A DNA stretch of 64,000 nucleotides. Origin: Burkholderia sp. FERM BP-3421. GTDB taxonomy: Bacteria; Pseudomonadota; Gammaproteobacteria; Burkholderiales; Burkholderiaceae. The DNA is taken from positions 2,170,001-2,234,000 of the forward strand of contig NZ_CP117782.1 of the NCBI RefSeq assembly GCF_028657905.1, in the 5' to 3' direction. A program made the position numbers and the translations under genes. Shown piece after piece: positions 7,396 through 15,661 of the stretch (position 1 is its first letter; each line of letters opens with the position of its first letter). The notes under the pieces are model-generated. The model was not told the origin of the DNA and did no database searches. It was given only the letters and a program-made list of their open reading frames with translations.

Positions 7396-8505
7396 TCACG
7401 TCGCGGGCGACAATTTCGGCGTCTTGTGCAGTTCGACCCAATAGCTGTTTATCTCGTCGTCGGGCACGTTGAAGCGCTGCAACCATGCCTCTGTTGCCAC
7501 GCGGGTATTGAGCAATGGCGCGGTGCTGTCCACGGTTCCGCCTTGCAGAATGTCGGACGACTCCGCCACGATCGGGCGCAGCGCGTGATTGAGCAGCACA
7601 TACGCGGCGGGGGCTCCCGGGGGAATCCCTTTACCCATCGGCACGCCGGCGGCCGGCTCCGGGCCGGCCTGGATGACGAGGCCGCCATTGCCGAACGGCG
7701 TCTTGCGGAACCAGTCCGGCGGGAGCATCAGTGTGCCCTCACCGCCTAGCTGACGAACGAGATCGGCGTCGAGCGCCGTCAGCCAGTCGACGGTCTTGAT
7801 CTTGTCCCGCGTAACGATGGTCGCATGCGTCATAGGCTCCCCGACGTCGATGCCGGGTCCGTACAACCGCGACCAGAAATTCTCGCTCGCTTCGTTGGGC
7901 TCCTGCTCGGTGGGCGGGAGATTCACGCCAAAACCAGCATGCCCCCAAACGGTCGGCAACGTCGCGACGAACGCCACAAACAGCTTCTCGAAAATGCCGG
8001 GACACAGCTGCAGAAATCGGCGCGGCACGCTGAATTTGAGCGTATCGAGCGCATAATCAGCCTGCCAATCCTCGAAGCAAAATACACCGAACGAAAAGAA
8101 ACCCGCCGCAAGCTTGTGGTCGGCGCTCGTTGTTTCCGAAACGACTGGCGCGCCGCTCGACTGGGCACGCGCCAAGCTCGGGAATTTACGCGCCTTATCG
8201 AAAGCCACCGGGCTCTTGCCTTCCTCGTAGAACCAGCGCATCGGGCTCGCGCGCGGCGGCTCGGTGCCGGCTGCTTGCGCGTAGACCTTCGCATACTCAT
8301 CGAGAGCAGCCATGTAGCGCTCGTAGCACTTCACGAGGGCTTCACGTACCGGCTTGGTATTCCCTTGCTTGAAATACACCACACCCCGAACAACAAGAGC
8401 CGCGCCGACAATAGCCTTTTGGTAAGGAGGCTCATAAAGCCCAAAGGGCAAGGTGTCCTGTCGTCGCGGGTCATGCGCCCATGCGACCAATTCGTCGTTT
8501 GTCAT
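7396..8505 (-). CDS. DUF3396 (type VI immunity family) protein
   Basis: A 369-residue cytoplasmic protein of the DUF3396 family, whose members are found as immunity proteins next to type VI secretion effectors. Visible family features are the early GLYEPPYQKAIVGAAL segment, the central ALDTLKFSVP and LPTVWGHAGFGVNLP segments, and the late DADLVRQLGG and LNHALRPIVAE segments. It has no signal peptide, in keeping with protection against a toxin acting in the cytoplasm. It starts five bases after the stop of the nuclease gene in the same operon, the usual effector-immunity order. The specific toxin it binds is inferred from position. Some DUF3396 genes lie away from effectors, so a different role is possible. 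Confidence 0.75.
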   Translation of the reverse strand: MTNDELVAWAHDPRRQDTLPFGLYEPPYQKAIVGAALVVRGVVYFKQGNTKPVREALVKCYERYMAALDEYAKVYAQAAGTEPPRASPMRWFYEEGKSPVAFDKARKFPSLARAQSSGAPVVSETTSADHKLAAGFFSFGVFCFEDWQADYALDTLKFSVPRRFLQLCPGIFEKLFVAFVATLPTVWGHAGFGVNLPPTEQEPNEASENFWSRLYGPGIDVGEPMTHATIVTRDKIKTVDWLTALDADLVRQLGGEGTLMLPPDWFRKTPFGNGGLVIQAGPEPAAGVPMGKGIPPGAPAAYVLLNHALRPIVAESSDILQGGTVDSTAPLLNTRVATEAWLQRFNVPDDEINSYWVELHKTPKLSPAT

Positions 8506-8510
8506 GATCT

Positions 8511-9281
8511 TTAAGGAAAGACCGCACCAGGAGCGGGTGACCCGGGGCTGACAGGCGTCATGGGCGGCAACCCGAAAGGCCCGGCAGTGTTTCCGCTCGT
8601 GTTCGCGCCGAACAGTTCATCCGTATTGGATTGTGTCTGTACCGATCGGGCGGACTTGCCCTGTGGCTCTCCGTCATCGCATGGACAATCCGCCCGCCTT
8701 AGCGAGACATATTTACTATCGTCACCCGCAATCCGCTTGTACGATATTTCCTGCCCGTGGCTAAACCCATCATCGAACTTCATTTCGACGACGGCCTTGA
8801 TATTCGACTGTACGGGAGGCTGACCTGGGTCATTCACGATGACCACATCGGGACGGCGAATCTGATCCAGGCCGGTCTTTTTGCCCTTGATATACCCGCC
8901 GAGTTTGCCCGGCCATTTCTCCTGAATCCAGATCAGCAAACGACCGACCGGCGTTAGCGCATCGTCGTCTTCCATGATCGGCACCGGTGGCGCCGGGGGC
9001 TTGGGTCGCATGTCGTACGATACTTCCGGCAAGTACTGCGTTGGTTTCCCGGACATGATTCTTGAAGTCGTGTTCGTAAAATTCAACCGCTCCGCAACGC
9101 ACTTCTGCCGGAGAAACCGGCCTCCCTTTTTTGTCGCGATGGCAACGCCGATGCGGCCACATCGACACATGAGATCGCAAAGCTTCTGCCTTTCGTGCGG
9201 CAGCAACCCGTTGCGAACGCCTATGGCTGTCGTTCTCCCCTCGCCACCTCCCGAACCTCCGACCACCGAACCGCCGCTCAT
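8511..9281 (-). CDS. Putative type VI effector nuclease, PD-(D/E)XK / VRR-NUC-like
   Basis: A 256-residue protein translated from an ATG that overlaps the PAAR gene stop by 4 nt. The central part carries a nuclease-like pattern: RRPDVVIV with Asp145, then VEMKF with Glu166-x-Lys168, then Gln177 and Tyr181 (GQEISY), matching the order D...ExK...Q..Y of VRR-NUC and related restriction-like folds. The N-terminal third has a Cys cluster (Cys35, Cys39, Cys41, Cys61), and the last 60 residues are a Pro/Gly-rich, probably disordered tail. No signal peptide is present. Linked PAAR and DUF3396 genes suggest it is loaded on the T6SS spike and cuts DNA in target cells. The fold assignment is from motif only; a transport or structural role cannot be excluded. 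Confidence 0.65.
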   Translation of the reverse strand: MSGGSVVGGSGGGEGRTTAIGVRNGLLPHERQKLCDLMCRCGRIGVAIATKKGGRFLRQKCVAERLNFTNTTSRIMSGKPTQYLPEVSYDMRPKPPAPPVPIMEDDDALTPVGRLLIWIQEKWPGKLGGYIKGKKTGLDQIRRPDVVIVNDPGQPPVQSNIKAVVEMKFDDGFSHGQEISYKRIAGDDSKYVSLRRADCPCDDGEPQGKSARSVQTQSNTDELFGANTSGNTAGPFGLPPMTPVSPGSPAPGAVFP

Positions 9282-9826
9282 GCTTCACCCATGCTCGCCG
9301 CCCCGAACGTTCCCGGATGGCTGAACAAAAGCGATACCGCCTGACGGCTGTTGAGCCAAGCCGTGTAACCGTTCGCGTCCGTCGTGCCGTGAATCGTCTG
9401 ACCGTCGGCCGACGTCACCGTGTAGGGATGGTTCGCGATGGGCTCGCGCGTAAGGTCGTCGACAAGCTGGAAACGCCCACGAGATGGGCCATCGTCGTGC
9501 GCGGCATGCTGCGCAACCGCGCTTGTGCCCGCACCGACCGCCCCGCCTACCCCCGACGTCTGCTCCGCCGTCGCTTCGCCTTGCGATGCGATCAACGTCG
9601 CGCCGCACGCCGTCTTGTCGCCTTCGGTCGCGACGGCACGGCCGTCGAACGTCATGCTGCGAATCCGGACGCCGACGATCGGATAAACGCCGCGGCACCT
9701 CGGGCACGACACCATGTCGCCCTCCAGCGCAATCGCCTTCCCGAGGACCGTGTTGGTCGATGTACACGCCAGCACGCGGCCGCCGTGGGAGGTCGTATCC
9801 CCCTCCCGAATGAACGCTGAACCCAT
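9278..9826 (-). CDS. PAAR-domain spike protein with C-terminal extension
   Basis: A 182-residue PAAR protein that would sharpen the tip of a type VI secretion VgrG spike. The PAAR fold covers residues 1-90 (FIREGDTTSHGGRVL, then EGDMVSCPRC, then ATEGDKTACGATLIAS), with the zinc-type His and Cys residues present. Residues about 110-182 form a transthyretin-like module (FQLVDDLTREPIANHPYTV, then GTTDANGYTAWL), a common effector-docking extension. ATG 9826 was chosen over an in-frame ATG at 9931 because AGAGGA lies seven bases upstream and the PAAR fold begins right there. It leads the three-gene cassette and its stop overlaps the nuclease start. No other T6SS structural gene is in the window, so it must use an apparatus encoded elsewhere. 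Confidence 0.8.
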   Translation of the reverse strand: MGSAFIREGDTTSHGGRVLACTSTNTVLGKAIALEGDMVSCPRCRGVYPIVGVRIRSMTFDGRAVATEGDKTACGATLIASQGEATAEQTSGVGGAVGAGTSAVAQHAAHDDGPSRGRFQLVDDLTREPIANHPYTVTSADGQTIHGTTDANGYTAWLNSRQAVSLLFSHPGTFGAASMGEA

Positions 9827-10257
9827 GCCCGATCCTCTGTCGAAAACTCGCGAGGACTCGAGCATGCGTCGAACCGAGGTGATTGCCCTATCAGCATTGC
9901 CGGACAAAGCGCGGCGCGAAGGTTGAGACACGAACGATCTTTCGCGCCCCCGTATCAGTCAGGGGGCGCGCCATACCATCGCGGAGCCAAGTCCAGCGTG
10001 AATTTCCGGGGCAACGCGACCGGCGAGCCCTTGTCGCGCCGTCGCCAGGCGACAGCCTCATCCGCCCGTCGACAGAAATGTGTATTTTGGTGACGCGCTC
10101 GATGCTCACGAACCCCGCATCGGAAAATGCGCGCCGGATTCTTCAAGTGCGCGACACCATCGCTTTTTTGTTTTCGACGGCACGCACTGCCCGCCGGGCG
10201 CAAGCTGCGACGCAGGCCGACGCCCAGACAGAATCTTCCCGCGGCGTCACGCAGCCC
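9827..10257. other. Intergenic region upstream of the PAAR cassette
   Basis: This holds the presumed promoter of the PAAR-nuclease-immunity operon and the 3' flank of the oxygenase gene. Open frames on both strands (for example 9955-10203 minus) show no family resemblance. I see no VgrG or adaptor remnant and no clear terminator. Confidence 0.4.
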
Positions 10258-11271
10258 TCACCCCGCCAACACCGCCTCCGGCGGCCGCACCTCGAACCCC
10301 ACCACCTCCGCCTGCCGCAATCGCGCCGCGTGCCCCGCGCCGGGCTCGCGAATGAACAGGCGCGTCAGCCAGCGATCCTTGCCGTCGAACCGCGGCTCAT
10401 ACCGGGTGCGCGAATGGGAGGTCCGGTGGTTGTCGAACACCAGCACGTCGCCGGGCTTCAGGTAGAGGATTTCCTGCGTCTCCTCGATCGCCGCCATGAA
10501 TGCCTCCAGCGCCTCGTGCGCCGCGCTGCCCGCCTCGCATTCGATCAGCCGGCCGTCGTAGCGGATCCGGTCGTCGTTGTCGAACAGCAGGCGCAGCCGG
10601 GTCTGCGGGTCGGGCTGCTCCGCCGTCTTGAACAGGTCGTCCACGCGCCACGTCAGCGGCACCGACCGCAACACGTCCTGATGCGCGGCGCTCAAGCGCT
10701 TCACGATGCGCCGGACCGAGATGACCGGCGTACCGGCCCGACCTTCATGGTCCGCGCGCGAACAGCCCAGCGCCACGTAATTGGGCTGCGCCGTCAGATA
10801 CGCGAGCTCCGTGTGATAGCGAAGCGCGTCCCGATAACCGTGCGAGGTCATGGAATGCTCGCTGGCGATCATGGTCTTCGCGTCCCGCGACGGAAACACA
10901 TCCTGCAGCGGCGCGCCGCTCCGATTCCGGTCGTAGCCGGTCGCCACGCCCATGCGCATGCCGATCAACGCGACCCACGCCTCGGTCTGCAACAGCGTGC
11001 GTTCCGGCGGCGGCGGCCAATGCTCAGGCGTGTCGGGCAAGGCGTCCGGGTCGAGCGGCAGCCCGCGCAGCAGCAGGTAGCCGCCCTCGTTGCCGCGCGC
11101 CCGGAACGCCGCCAGGGTGTCGCGGATCGGCGCCGGCAGCGCGTCGGACAGCGCGGCGGCCCGCGTGAAGAATGCGCCGAGATCCGCGCGGGGCAGCGCG
11201 GGAAGCTCGGCGCGCAGAGCCTCGAGCGCATCCGCATGGGGGCTGCAATCGAGTATCGCCGGTACGTGCAT
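10258..11271 (-). CDS. Fe(II)/2-oxoglutarate oxygenase, clavaminate synthase / asparagine oxygenase-like (TauD/TfdA superfamily)
   Basis: A 337-residue enzyme of the non-haem iron oxygenase fold. The iron ligands are His153 and Glu155 in RYHTELAYL and His286 in FDNHRTSHSRTR, with a 2-oxoglutarate-binding Arg nearby (WLTRLF). An HxE rather than HxD pair, with this spacing, is typical of the clavaminate-synthase-like branch (for example AsnO and VioC), which hydroxylates free or carrier-bound amino acids. The substrate is unknown. ATG 11271 is preferred because GGAGG lies five bases upstream; an ATG at 11283 overlaps the GNAT stop and would add four residues. It follows the GNAT gene directly, so the two are probably one transcript. 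Confidence 0.8.
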   Translation of the reverse strand: MHVPAILDCSPHADALEALRAELPALPRADLGAFFTRAAALSDALPAPIRDTLAAFRARGNEGGYLLLRGLPLDPDALPDTPEHWPPPPERTLLQTEAWVALIGMRMGVATGYDRNRSGAPLQDVFPSRDAKTMIASEHSMTSHGYRDALRYHTELAYLTAQPNYVALGCSRADHEGRAGTPVISVRRIVKRLSAAHQDVLRSVPLTWRVDDLFKTAEQPDPQTRLRLLFDNDDRIRYDGRLIECEAGSAAHEALEAFMAAIEETQEILYLKPGDVLVFDNHRTSHSRTRYEPRFDGKDRWLTRLFIREPGAGHAARLRQAEVVGFEVRPPEAVLAG

Positions 11272-11282
11272 GGGATCCTCCA

Positions 11283-11807
11283 TCAGGTCAGGGATCGGTA
11301 CATGTGATGGACGTCGACCAGGCCCTGCGTCGGGTGGCGGAACGCCCGGGGAACGATGGCGAGGGTCTCGAAGCCCAGCCCGTGCCAGAGCCTGACGGCC
11401 CGTTCGTTGGCCGCGACCACCGCATAGGCTTCCATCGCCGCATAGCCGGCGGCGCGGCAGGCGTCGATGACGTATTCCGCCAGCGCGCGCCCGACTCCGT
11501 GCCCCCAGCATTCCGGCGTCACCATCAAATCAAAGTTCGCGATGTGATCGCCGTGGCCGTAACGCAGCGGCTTCGTCTGCATCGCGGCGACCACGACGCC
11601 GTCGCGCTCGGCCACGTAGAGCGCCGCGCGCGGCGGCCGCAGCCAAAGCGCGATGGCGTCCTCCTCGGTTGCGTCCAGCGGATACGGGTGCGTCTCGCCC
11701 GCCGACACGATGCGGCGCCACAGCGGCCAGATGCGCGGCCAGTCGGCGGCGTCCGCACGCCGGACCTCGACCGCTTCCGCAAGCGGCGGTGCAAGCCACT
11801 CGCTCAT
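11283..11807 (-). CDS. GNAT-family N-acetyltransferase
   Basis: A 174-residue single-domain GNAT. The acetyl-CoA loop is visible as WGHGVGRALAEYVI (about residues 99-112), preceded by the beta4 strand ANFDLMVTP and followed by the NERAVRLWHGLGF helix-strand typical of the fold. The substrate cannot be read from sequence. Its stop overlaps or abuts the start of the oxygenase gene, so the pair may modify the same small molecule, for instance an amino acid that is hydroxylated and acetylated (inference). The start is the only in-frame ATG close to the beginning of the fold. Confidence 0.8.
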   Translation of the reverse strand: MSEWLAPPLAEAVEVRRADAADWPRIWPLWRRIVSAGETHPYPLDATEEDAIALWLRPPRAALYVAERDGVVVAAMQTKPLRYGHGDHIANFDLMVTPECWGHGVGRALAEYVIDACRAAGYAAMEAYAVVAANERAVRLWHGLGFETLAIVPRAFRHPTQGLVDVHHMYRSLT

Positions 11808-12319
11808 GCGTCACCCGCGCGCGCCGGCTGACAGGGGCGGCGCGGCGCGCCCGCGCCGGAATCGCCCGCAATGAAATGAATCAGCGTTTTTTCCCCGTGC
11901 TTTTCGGCATTTCGCCTGGTCATCCACGGCTGTAATAATGAAAACATTCTCTCGGCCCATCATTCTTTTACTTTTCATTGCTTCGACGCCATTCCCGCGG
12001 CGGTTGCGCCACGCGGCGCGCTCCTCGGGAATACATCGGACGTGCGGTGCCGGGTATCGGCCCCGACTCCCCGAACCCGCCAGGCAAAACAGGCAAACAC
12101 CGGGCGGATCTCGGCCGATCGACGATCGGCGGCGCACCCATCATTGTTTTGCTTATTTGAATCATCAAGCCGGCGTTTAGAATAAGCCAACTATTAAATT
12201 CAGTCCACTATGAATGAATCAGTAACCACGGGATTTTCTGATGGAAATGAAATCAGGCGTGGAATATCCCTGGCCCGCCGGAACCGCGCGGCAATCGGCG
12301 CCCGGAACAGCACGCGCGC
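11808..12319. other. Intergenic region, no convincing gene
   Basis: Two AT-rich patches (about 11870-11990 and 12140-12260) flank a GC-rich centre. The first probably contains the promoter of the GNAT-oxygenase operon reading leftwards. A 37-codon frame starts at ATG 12210 on the plus strand but has no clear ribosome-binding site or homology I recognise. Confidence 0.4.
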
Positions 12320-13231
12320 CTAGCCGTCGCGCTCGATCGCATCCCGCGCCAGTTCCTCGAACCAGTCGACGAACACATTGAGCCGCCGCGACCGGTGCCG
12401 GCGGTGCGGATACAGCGCCGAGACCTCCATCGACGCCGCGCGATGCTCGGGCAGCACCTCGACGAGCGCGCCCCGGTCGAGCAGATGCTGGACGTCGAAA
12501 CGCGGGATCTGGATCATCCCGAGCCCGGCGAGCGCGGCCGCGATATAGGTCTCCGCATTGTTGACGATCACCCGGCTCGGCATCGCGAGTTCGATCGCGC
12601 GGCCGGCCGCGACATACTCCCAGGGCGTCTCGCGCCCCGTCGTCGGCAAGGCATAGCCGACCGACCAGTGATGCGCTTCGAGCTCCTCGGGCCGCAGGGG
12701 CACGCCCTGCTCGCGCAGATAGCCTGGGCTCGCGCAGTTGATCATCGCGATCCGCCCGAGCGGGCGCACCACGAGGCTGCTGTCGGTGAGCCGCCCGACC
12801 CGGATCGCGCAATCGACGCCCTCCTGCACCAGATCGATCGAGCGATCGGTGGAACCCAGCGACAGCTGCAGGTTCGGATAGCGGCGCATGAAACCGGGCA
12901 GGGCGGGCGCGATCAACCGGCGCGCGATCCGGCTCGGCACGTCGACATTGAGCCGCCCCGCGACATCGCGATCGCTGCCGCGGAACAGCCGGTCCAGTTC
13001 GTCGGCCTCGGCGAGCAGCCGGCGGCCGCGCTCGACCAGCAGCGCACCGTCCGCGGTCAGTTGCACCTGACGCGTGGTCCGATGCAGCAGCCGCGCGCCA
13101 ACGCCCGCCTCGAGCTGCTGCACGGCGGCCGACACGGTCGCGCGCGGCAGGCTCAGCGTATGGGCGGCCTTGATGAAGCTGCCCATTTCCGCCACCTGCA
13201 AAAACACCCTGATCTGTTCCAGCTTGTCCAT
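12320..13231 (-). CDS. LysR-family transcriptional regulator
   Basis: A 303-residue LysR protein of the CrgA/DmlR-like type. The HTH lies in residues 1-60 (FLQVAEMGSFIKAAHTLSL, then RATVSAAVQQLE), followed by the usual LLHRTTRQVQLT and DGALL segments, and an effector domain with NLQLSLGSTDRSIDLVQEG and the DCAIRVG strand. ATG 13231 begins the conserved MDKLEQIRVF motif; an in-frame ATG at 13267 lies inside an upstream terminator stem. The SDR gene is just upstream in the same direction rather than divergent, and a terminator separates them, so it is likely transcribed on its own. Its target genes are not shown by the sequence. Confidence 0.85.
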   Translation of the reverse strand: MDKLEQIRVFLQVAEMGSFIKAAHTLSLPRATVSAAVQQLEAGVGARLLHRTTRQVQLTADGALLVERGRRLLAEADELDRLFRGSDRDVAGRLNVDVPSRIARRLIAPALPGFMRRYPNLQLSLGSTDRSIDLVQEGVDCAIRVGRLTDSSLVVRPLGRIAMINCASPGYLREQGVPLRPEELEAHHWSVGYALPTTGRETPWEYVAAGRAIELAMPSRVIVNNAETYIAAALAGLGMIQIPRFDVQHLLDRGALVEVLPEHRAASMEVSALYPHRRHRSRRLNVFVDWFEELARDAIERDG

Positions 13232-13265
13232 GACGCCGACCTCCCGACGCGGCGCGCGTTGGCGC

Positions 13266-13303
13266 AAAAAGGCCGCGCGCCCCCGAGCCGGGAGCGCGCG
13301 GCC
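13266..13303 (-). terminator. Intrinsic terminator of the SDR gene
   Basis: On the minus strand GGCCGCGCGC pairs with GCGCGCGGCC (13294-13303 with 13271-13280) around a 13-nt loop, directly followed by TTTTT. It sits between the SDR stop and the LysR start. Confidence 0.75.
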
Positions 13304-13332
13304 GCCATCTCGACGCCCGGCGGACGCACCCG

Positions 13333-13379
13333 CCCCGGCCGGGCGAGGCGGCTCACCGCGCCGCCTCGCCCGGTCGGGG
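13333..13379. repeat. Long GC-rich hairpin without T tract
   Basis: A 19-bp inverted repeat (13333-13351 with 13361-13379) with one G-T mismatch and a 9-nt loop lies between the SDR stop and the true terminator. It may protect the mRNA 3' end or assist termination. Confidence 0.5.
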
Positions 13380-13397
13380 GCGCGCCGCCCCGACGCC

Positions 13398-14171
13398 CTA
13401 CTTCGTCGTGTAGCCGCCGTTGATCAGGAGCGTCTGCCCGGTGATCCACCAACCGTCCGTCACCAGGTGGCGGATGAACGGCACGACGTCCTCGATGTCG
13501 GTCAGCCCGGTCTTGCTGAACGGCGACAGCGCCGCAGCGGTCTTGTGGTACGCGACCGCATCCGCGCCTTCGGCCGGATAGAAGAACGGCGTATCCATCG
13601 GGCCGGGCCCCACCGCGGTCACGGAAATGCCGCGTGCGCCGTATTCCTTCGCCGCGGCGCGCGTGAAGTGCTCGACGGGCGCCTTGGCGCCCGCGTACGC
13701 CGCGTAGAACGGCGTGAACGCGCCGAGCAGCGAGGTGACGAGCGTCAGCAGCTTGCCGTTGTCCTCCAGGTGGCGGCCCGCCTCCTTGATGAAGAAGAAC
13801 GCGGTCTTGCTGTTGACCGCGAACATCTCGTCGTACTCGGCCTCGGTGATCTCGGTGAACGGCTTCTTGAGCACCTTGCCGACGGTGTTGATCGCGATGT
13901 CGATCTTGCCGAAGCGGTTCTTCGCGTCGTTGAACAGCCGCTCGACGGCCTCCGCCGACGTCAGGTCGCCCCGGAACGCCGCCGCGTTGGCGCCCGCCGC
14001 CTCGAGCGCAGCCACCGTCTCGTCGGCCTGCGCCTTGCTCGATGCACTGTTGTAGTGAACCGCGATCGATTTCGCGCCGTGGCTCGCGAGGTCGCGCGCG
14101 ATCAGTCCGCCGAGGTTCTTCGCGCCGCCGGCGATCAGGACGACCTTGTCCTTGAGGGTATGTGCTGTCAT
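13398..14171 (-). CDS. SDR-family oxidoreductase
   Basis: A 257-residue classical short-chain dehydrogenase/reductase. The Rossmann cofactor motif is AGGAKNLGG (residues 15-23), the NTVG motif is at about 93-96, and the catalytic residues Ser-Tyr-Lys appear in VTSLLGAFTPFY followed by YAGAKAPVEHF. The late PGPMDTPF loop is typical of the family. The Tyr and Lys are spaced by three residues as required. The substrate is unknown. ATG 14171 has GGAG seven bases upstream; ATG 14183 would add four residues. The following LysR gene may or may not control it. Confidence 0.85.
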   Translation of the reverse strand: MTAHTLKDKVVLIAGGAKNLGGLIARDLASHGAKSIAVHYNSASSKAQADETVAALEAAGANAAAFRGDLTSAEAVERLFNDAKNRFGKIDIAINTVGKVLKKPFTEITEAEYDEMFAVNSKTAFFFIKEAGRHLEDNGKLLTLVTSLLGAFTPFYAAYAGAKAPVEHFTRAAAKEYGARGISVTAVGPGPMDTPFFYPAEGADAVAYHKTAAALSPFSKTGLTDIEDVVPFIRHLVTDGWWITGQTLLINGGYTTK

Positions 14172-14469
14172 CAGTGACTCCATCGCGTTGAGAGGAGTCC
14201 GTAGTGTAGGCAGGCTTCGGCGCGCGGTCAGCATGCACGGGCTGGATAGATTATCCAGAAATCAGATACAAACGGAAACGTCATACAAATTGCCGCCCGA
14301 CCCGGGATTCGCTCGCGGGCGTCGGCAATGGCGCGCGGAGTAGCGGCCGCCGGCCGACTCCGGCAGCGCCGCGCCGCCGCCCGTCATGCGCATCGCGCAT
14401 GACACGGCCGAGCGAATGGAAAGCCTGGCTGGGCAATCCCGCGCCGCCCGGCATGGCGGCGGGCGCGCG

Positions 14470-14844
14470 TCACTTCACGCTGAAGCGATAGCTGCCCTGC
14501 GTGCGATGGCCGTCGGTCGCGACCGCGACCCAGCGCACCGTATAGTCCCCCGCCGCGATCGGCTTGAGCGCGACCGACATGCGCTTGCGGTTCGCGGCGT
14601 CGATCGTCGCGCGGCCGTCGGCGGCCGGCTGGCCCGCCGCGTCGGTCACGACGATCGAGCTGAAGGCCGGTTCGAGCGGCTCCGTGAAATCGATCGCGAC
14701 AGCATGCGGCGCGTCGGTGACGACCGCGTTGGCGGCCGGCTCGCTGTGTTCGGGTTTCGCGTGCGCGAAGGCCGCGGCCGACAGCGTGAGCGCCAGGACG
14801 GCGAGCGCGCCGCGTCGGGCGAGCGGCATCAGGATGGAAGTCAT
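14470..14844 (-). CDS. copC: CopC-family periplasmic copper-binding protein
   Basis: A 124-residue exported protein. A signal peptide (residues 1 to about 24, ending AAAFA) is followed by a mature chain starting with His (HAKPEHSEPAANAVV), where the N-terminal His is a Cu(II) ligand in CopC. The second ligand group, Asp-Gly-His in VATDGHRTQG, lies near the C-terminus, as does the closing GSYRFSV strand. The family carries copper in the periplasm and often works with CopD; no copD gene is adjacent. ATG 14844 was taken as the start, with ATG 14868 as an alternative that lengthens the signal peptide. It is divergent from rsuA. Confidence 0.8.
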   Translation of the reverse strand: MTSILMPLARRGALAVLALTLSAAAFAHAKPEHSEPAANAVVTDAPHAVAIDFTEPLEPAFSSIVVTDAAGQPAADGRATIDAANRKRMSVALKPIAAGDYTVRWVAVATDGHRTQGSYRFSVK

Positions 14845-14944
14845 GGCTTGCCTGTATCGTTGGTTCATGCACGCGCCGCGACGGCGCGTCCGGACCCGGC
14901 AGCTTACCAGCCCCGCGCGACGCGCTTGGTACAATGCGCGCGCC

Positions 14945-15661
14945 ATGAATCTCGAAAGCATTCTCTTCAAGCAGGGCTTCGGCTCGCGCCGCCAATGCCG
15001 GGCGCTGATCGACGCGGGCCGCGTCGCGGTCGACGGTGCGATCGCGGCCGACGCCGACGCCCATTTCGACACGACGGACCTCGTGTTCGAGGTCGACGGC
15101 GTCGCCTGGCCCTACCACGAGCGCGCGTACCTCGCGCTGAACAAGCCCGCCGGCTACGAATGCTCGCGCGATCCGCAACATCACCTGAGCGTGTTCAACC
15201 TGCTGCCGCCGCCTTTCGCGGCGCGCGGCGTGCAGTGCGTGGGCCGGCTCGACCAGGACACCACCGGCCTGCTGCTGCTCTCCGACGACGGCCAGTTCGT
15301 GCACGCCTACACGTCGCCGAAGCGCAAGGTGCCGAAAACCTACCTCGCGACCGTGCGCCACGTGCTCGACGACGCCCAGCTCGACGCGCTGCGCGCCGGC
15401 GTGCTGTTGCACGGCGAGCCGAAGCCGCTCGCGGCGCGCGCCGCGCGCGCCCGAGAAGAACGACTCCTCGAGATCGCGGTGCTCGAAGGCAAGTATCACC
15501 AGGTCAAGCGCATGGTCGCCGCCGCGCACAACCGCGTCGATGCGCTGCACCGCGAAAGCATCGGCGGCTACCGCCTGCCGGACGCGCTCGCGCCCGGCGC
15601 GTGGTGCTGGCTCGCCGAAGCCGATCTCGCTGCATTGCGCAACACGGCGAATACCCTCTGA
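14945..15661 (+). CDS. rsuA: 16S rRNA pseudouridine synthase RsuA-like
   Basis: A 238-residue pseudouridine synthase that should convert U516 of 16S rRNA (E. coli numbering). An N-terminal S4 RNA-binding domain (ESILFKQGFGSRRQCRALI, residues 4-22) is followed by the catalytic domain with the active Asp in GRLDQDTTGLLLLSDDG (about residue 104) and the KRMVAA helix. Its length fits RsuA rather than the larger RluB-type enzymes. The start is the ATG immediately before the S4 domain. A small membrane-protein gene lies 120 bp downstream in the same direction. Confidence 0.85.
   Translation: MNLESILFKQGFGSRRQCRALIDAGRVAVDGAIAADADAHFDTTDLVFEVDGVAWPYHERAYLALNKPAGYECSRDPQHHLSVFNLLPPPFAARGVQCVGRLDQDTTGLLLLSDDGQFVHAYTSPKRKVPKTYLATVRHVLDDAQLDALRAGVLLHGEPKPLAARAARAREERLLEIAVLEGKYHQVKRMVAAAHNRVDALHRESIGGYRLPDALAPGAWCWLAEADLAALRNTANTL

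Noticed and set aside
7111..7444. Plus-strand frames in the islet edge with a signal-like hydrophobic stretch
   Set aside because: No coherent single frame, no recognisable family, and no ribosome-binding site that fits.
12210..12323. A 37-codon ORF on the plus strand before the LysR gene
   Set aside because: No clear ribosome-binding site or recognisable motif, and it runs into the 3' end of the LysR gene. Not enough to call a gene.
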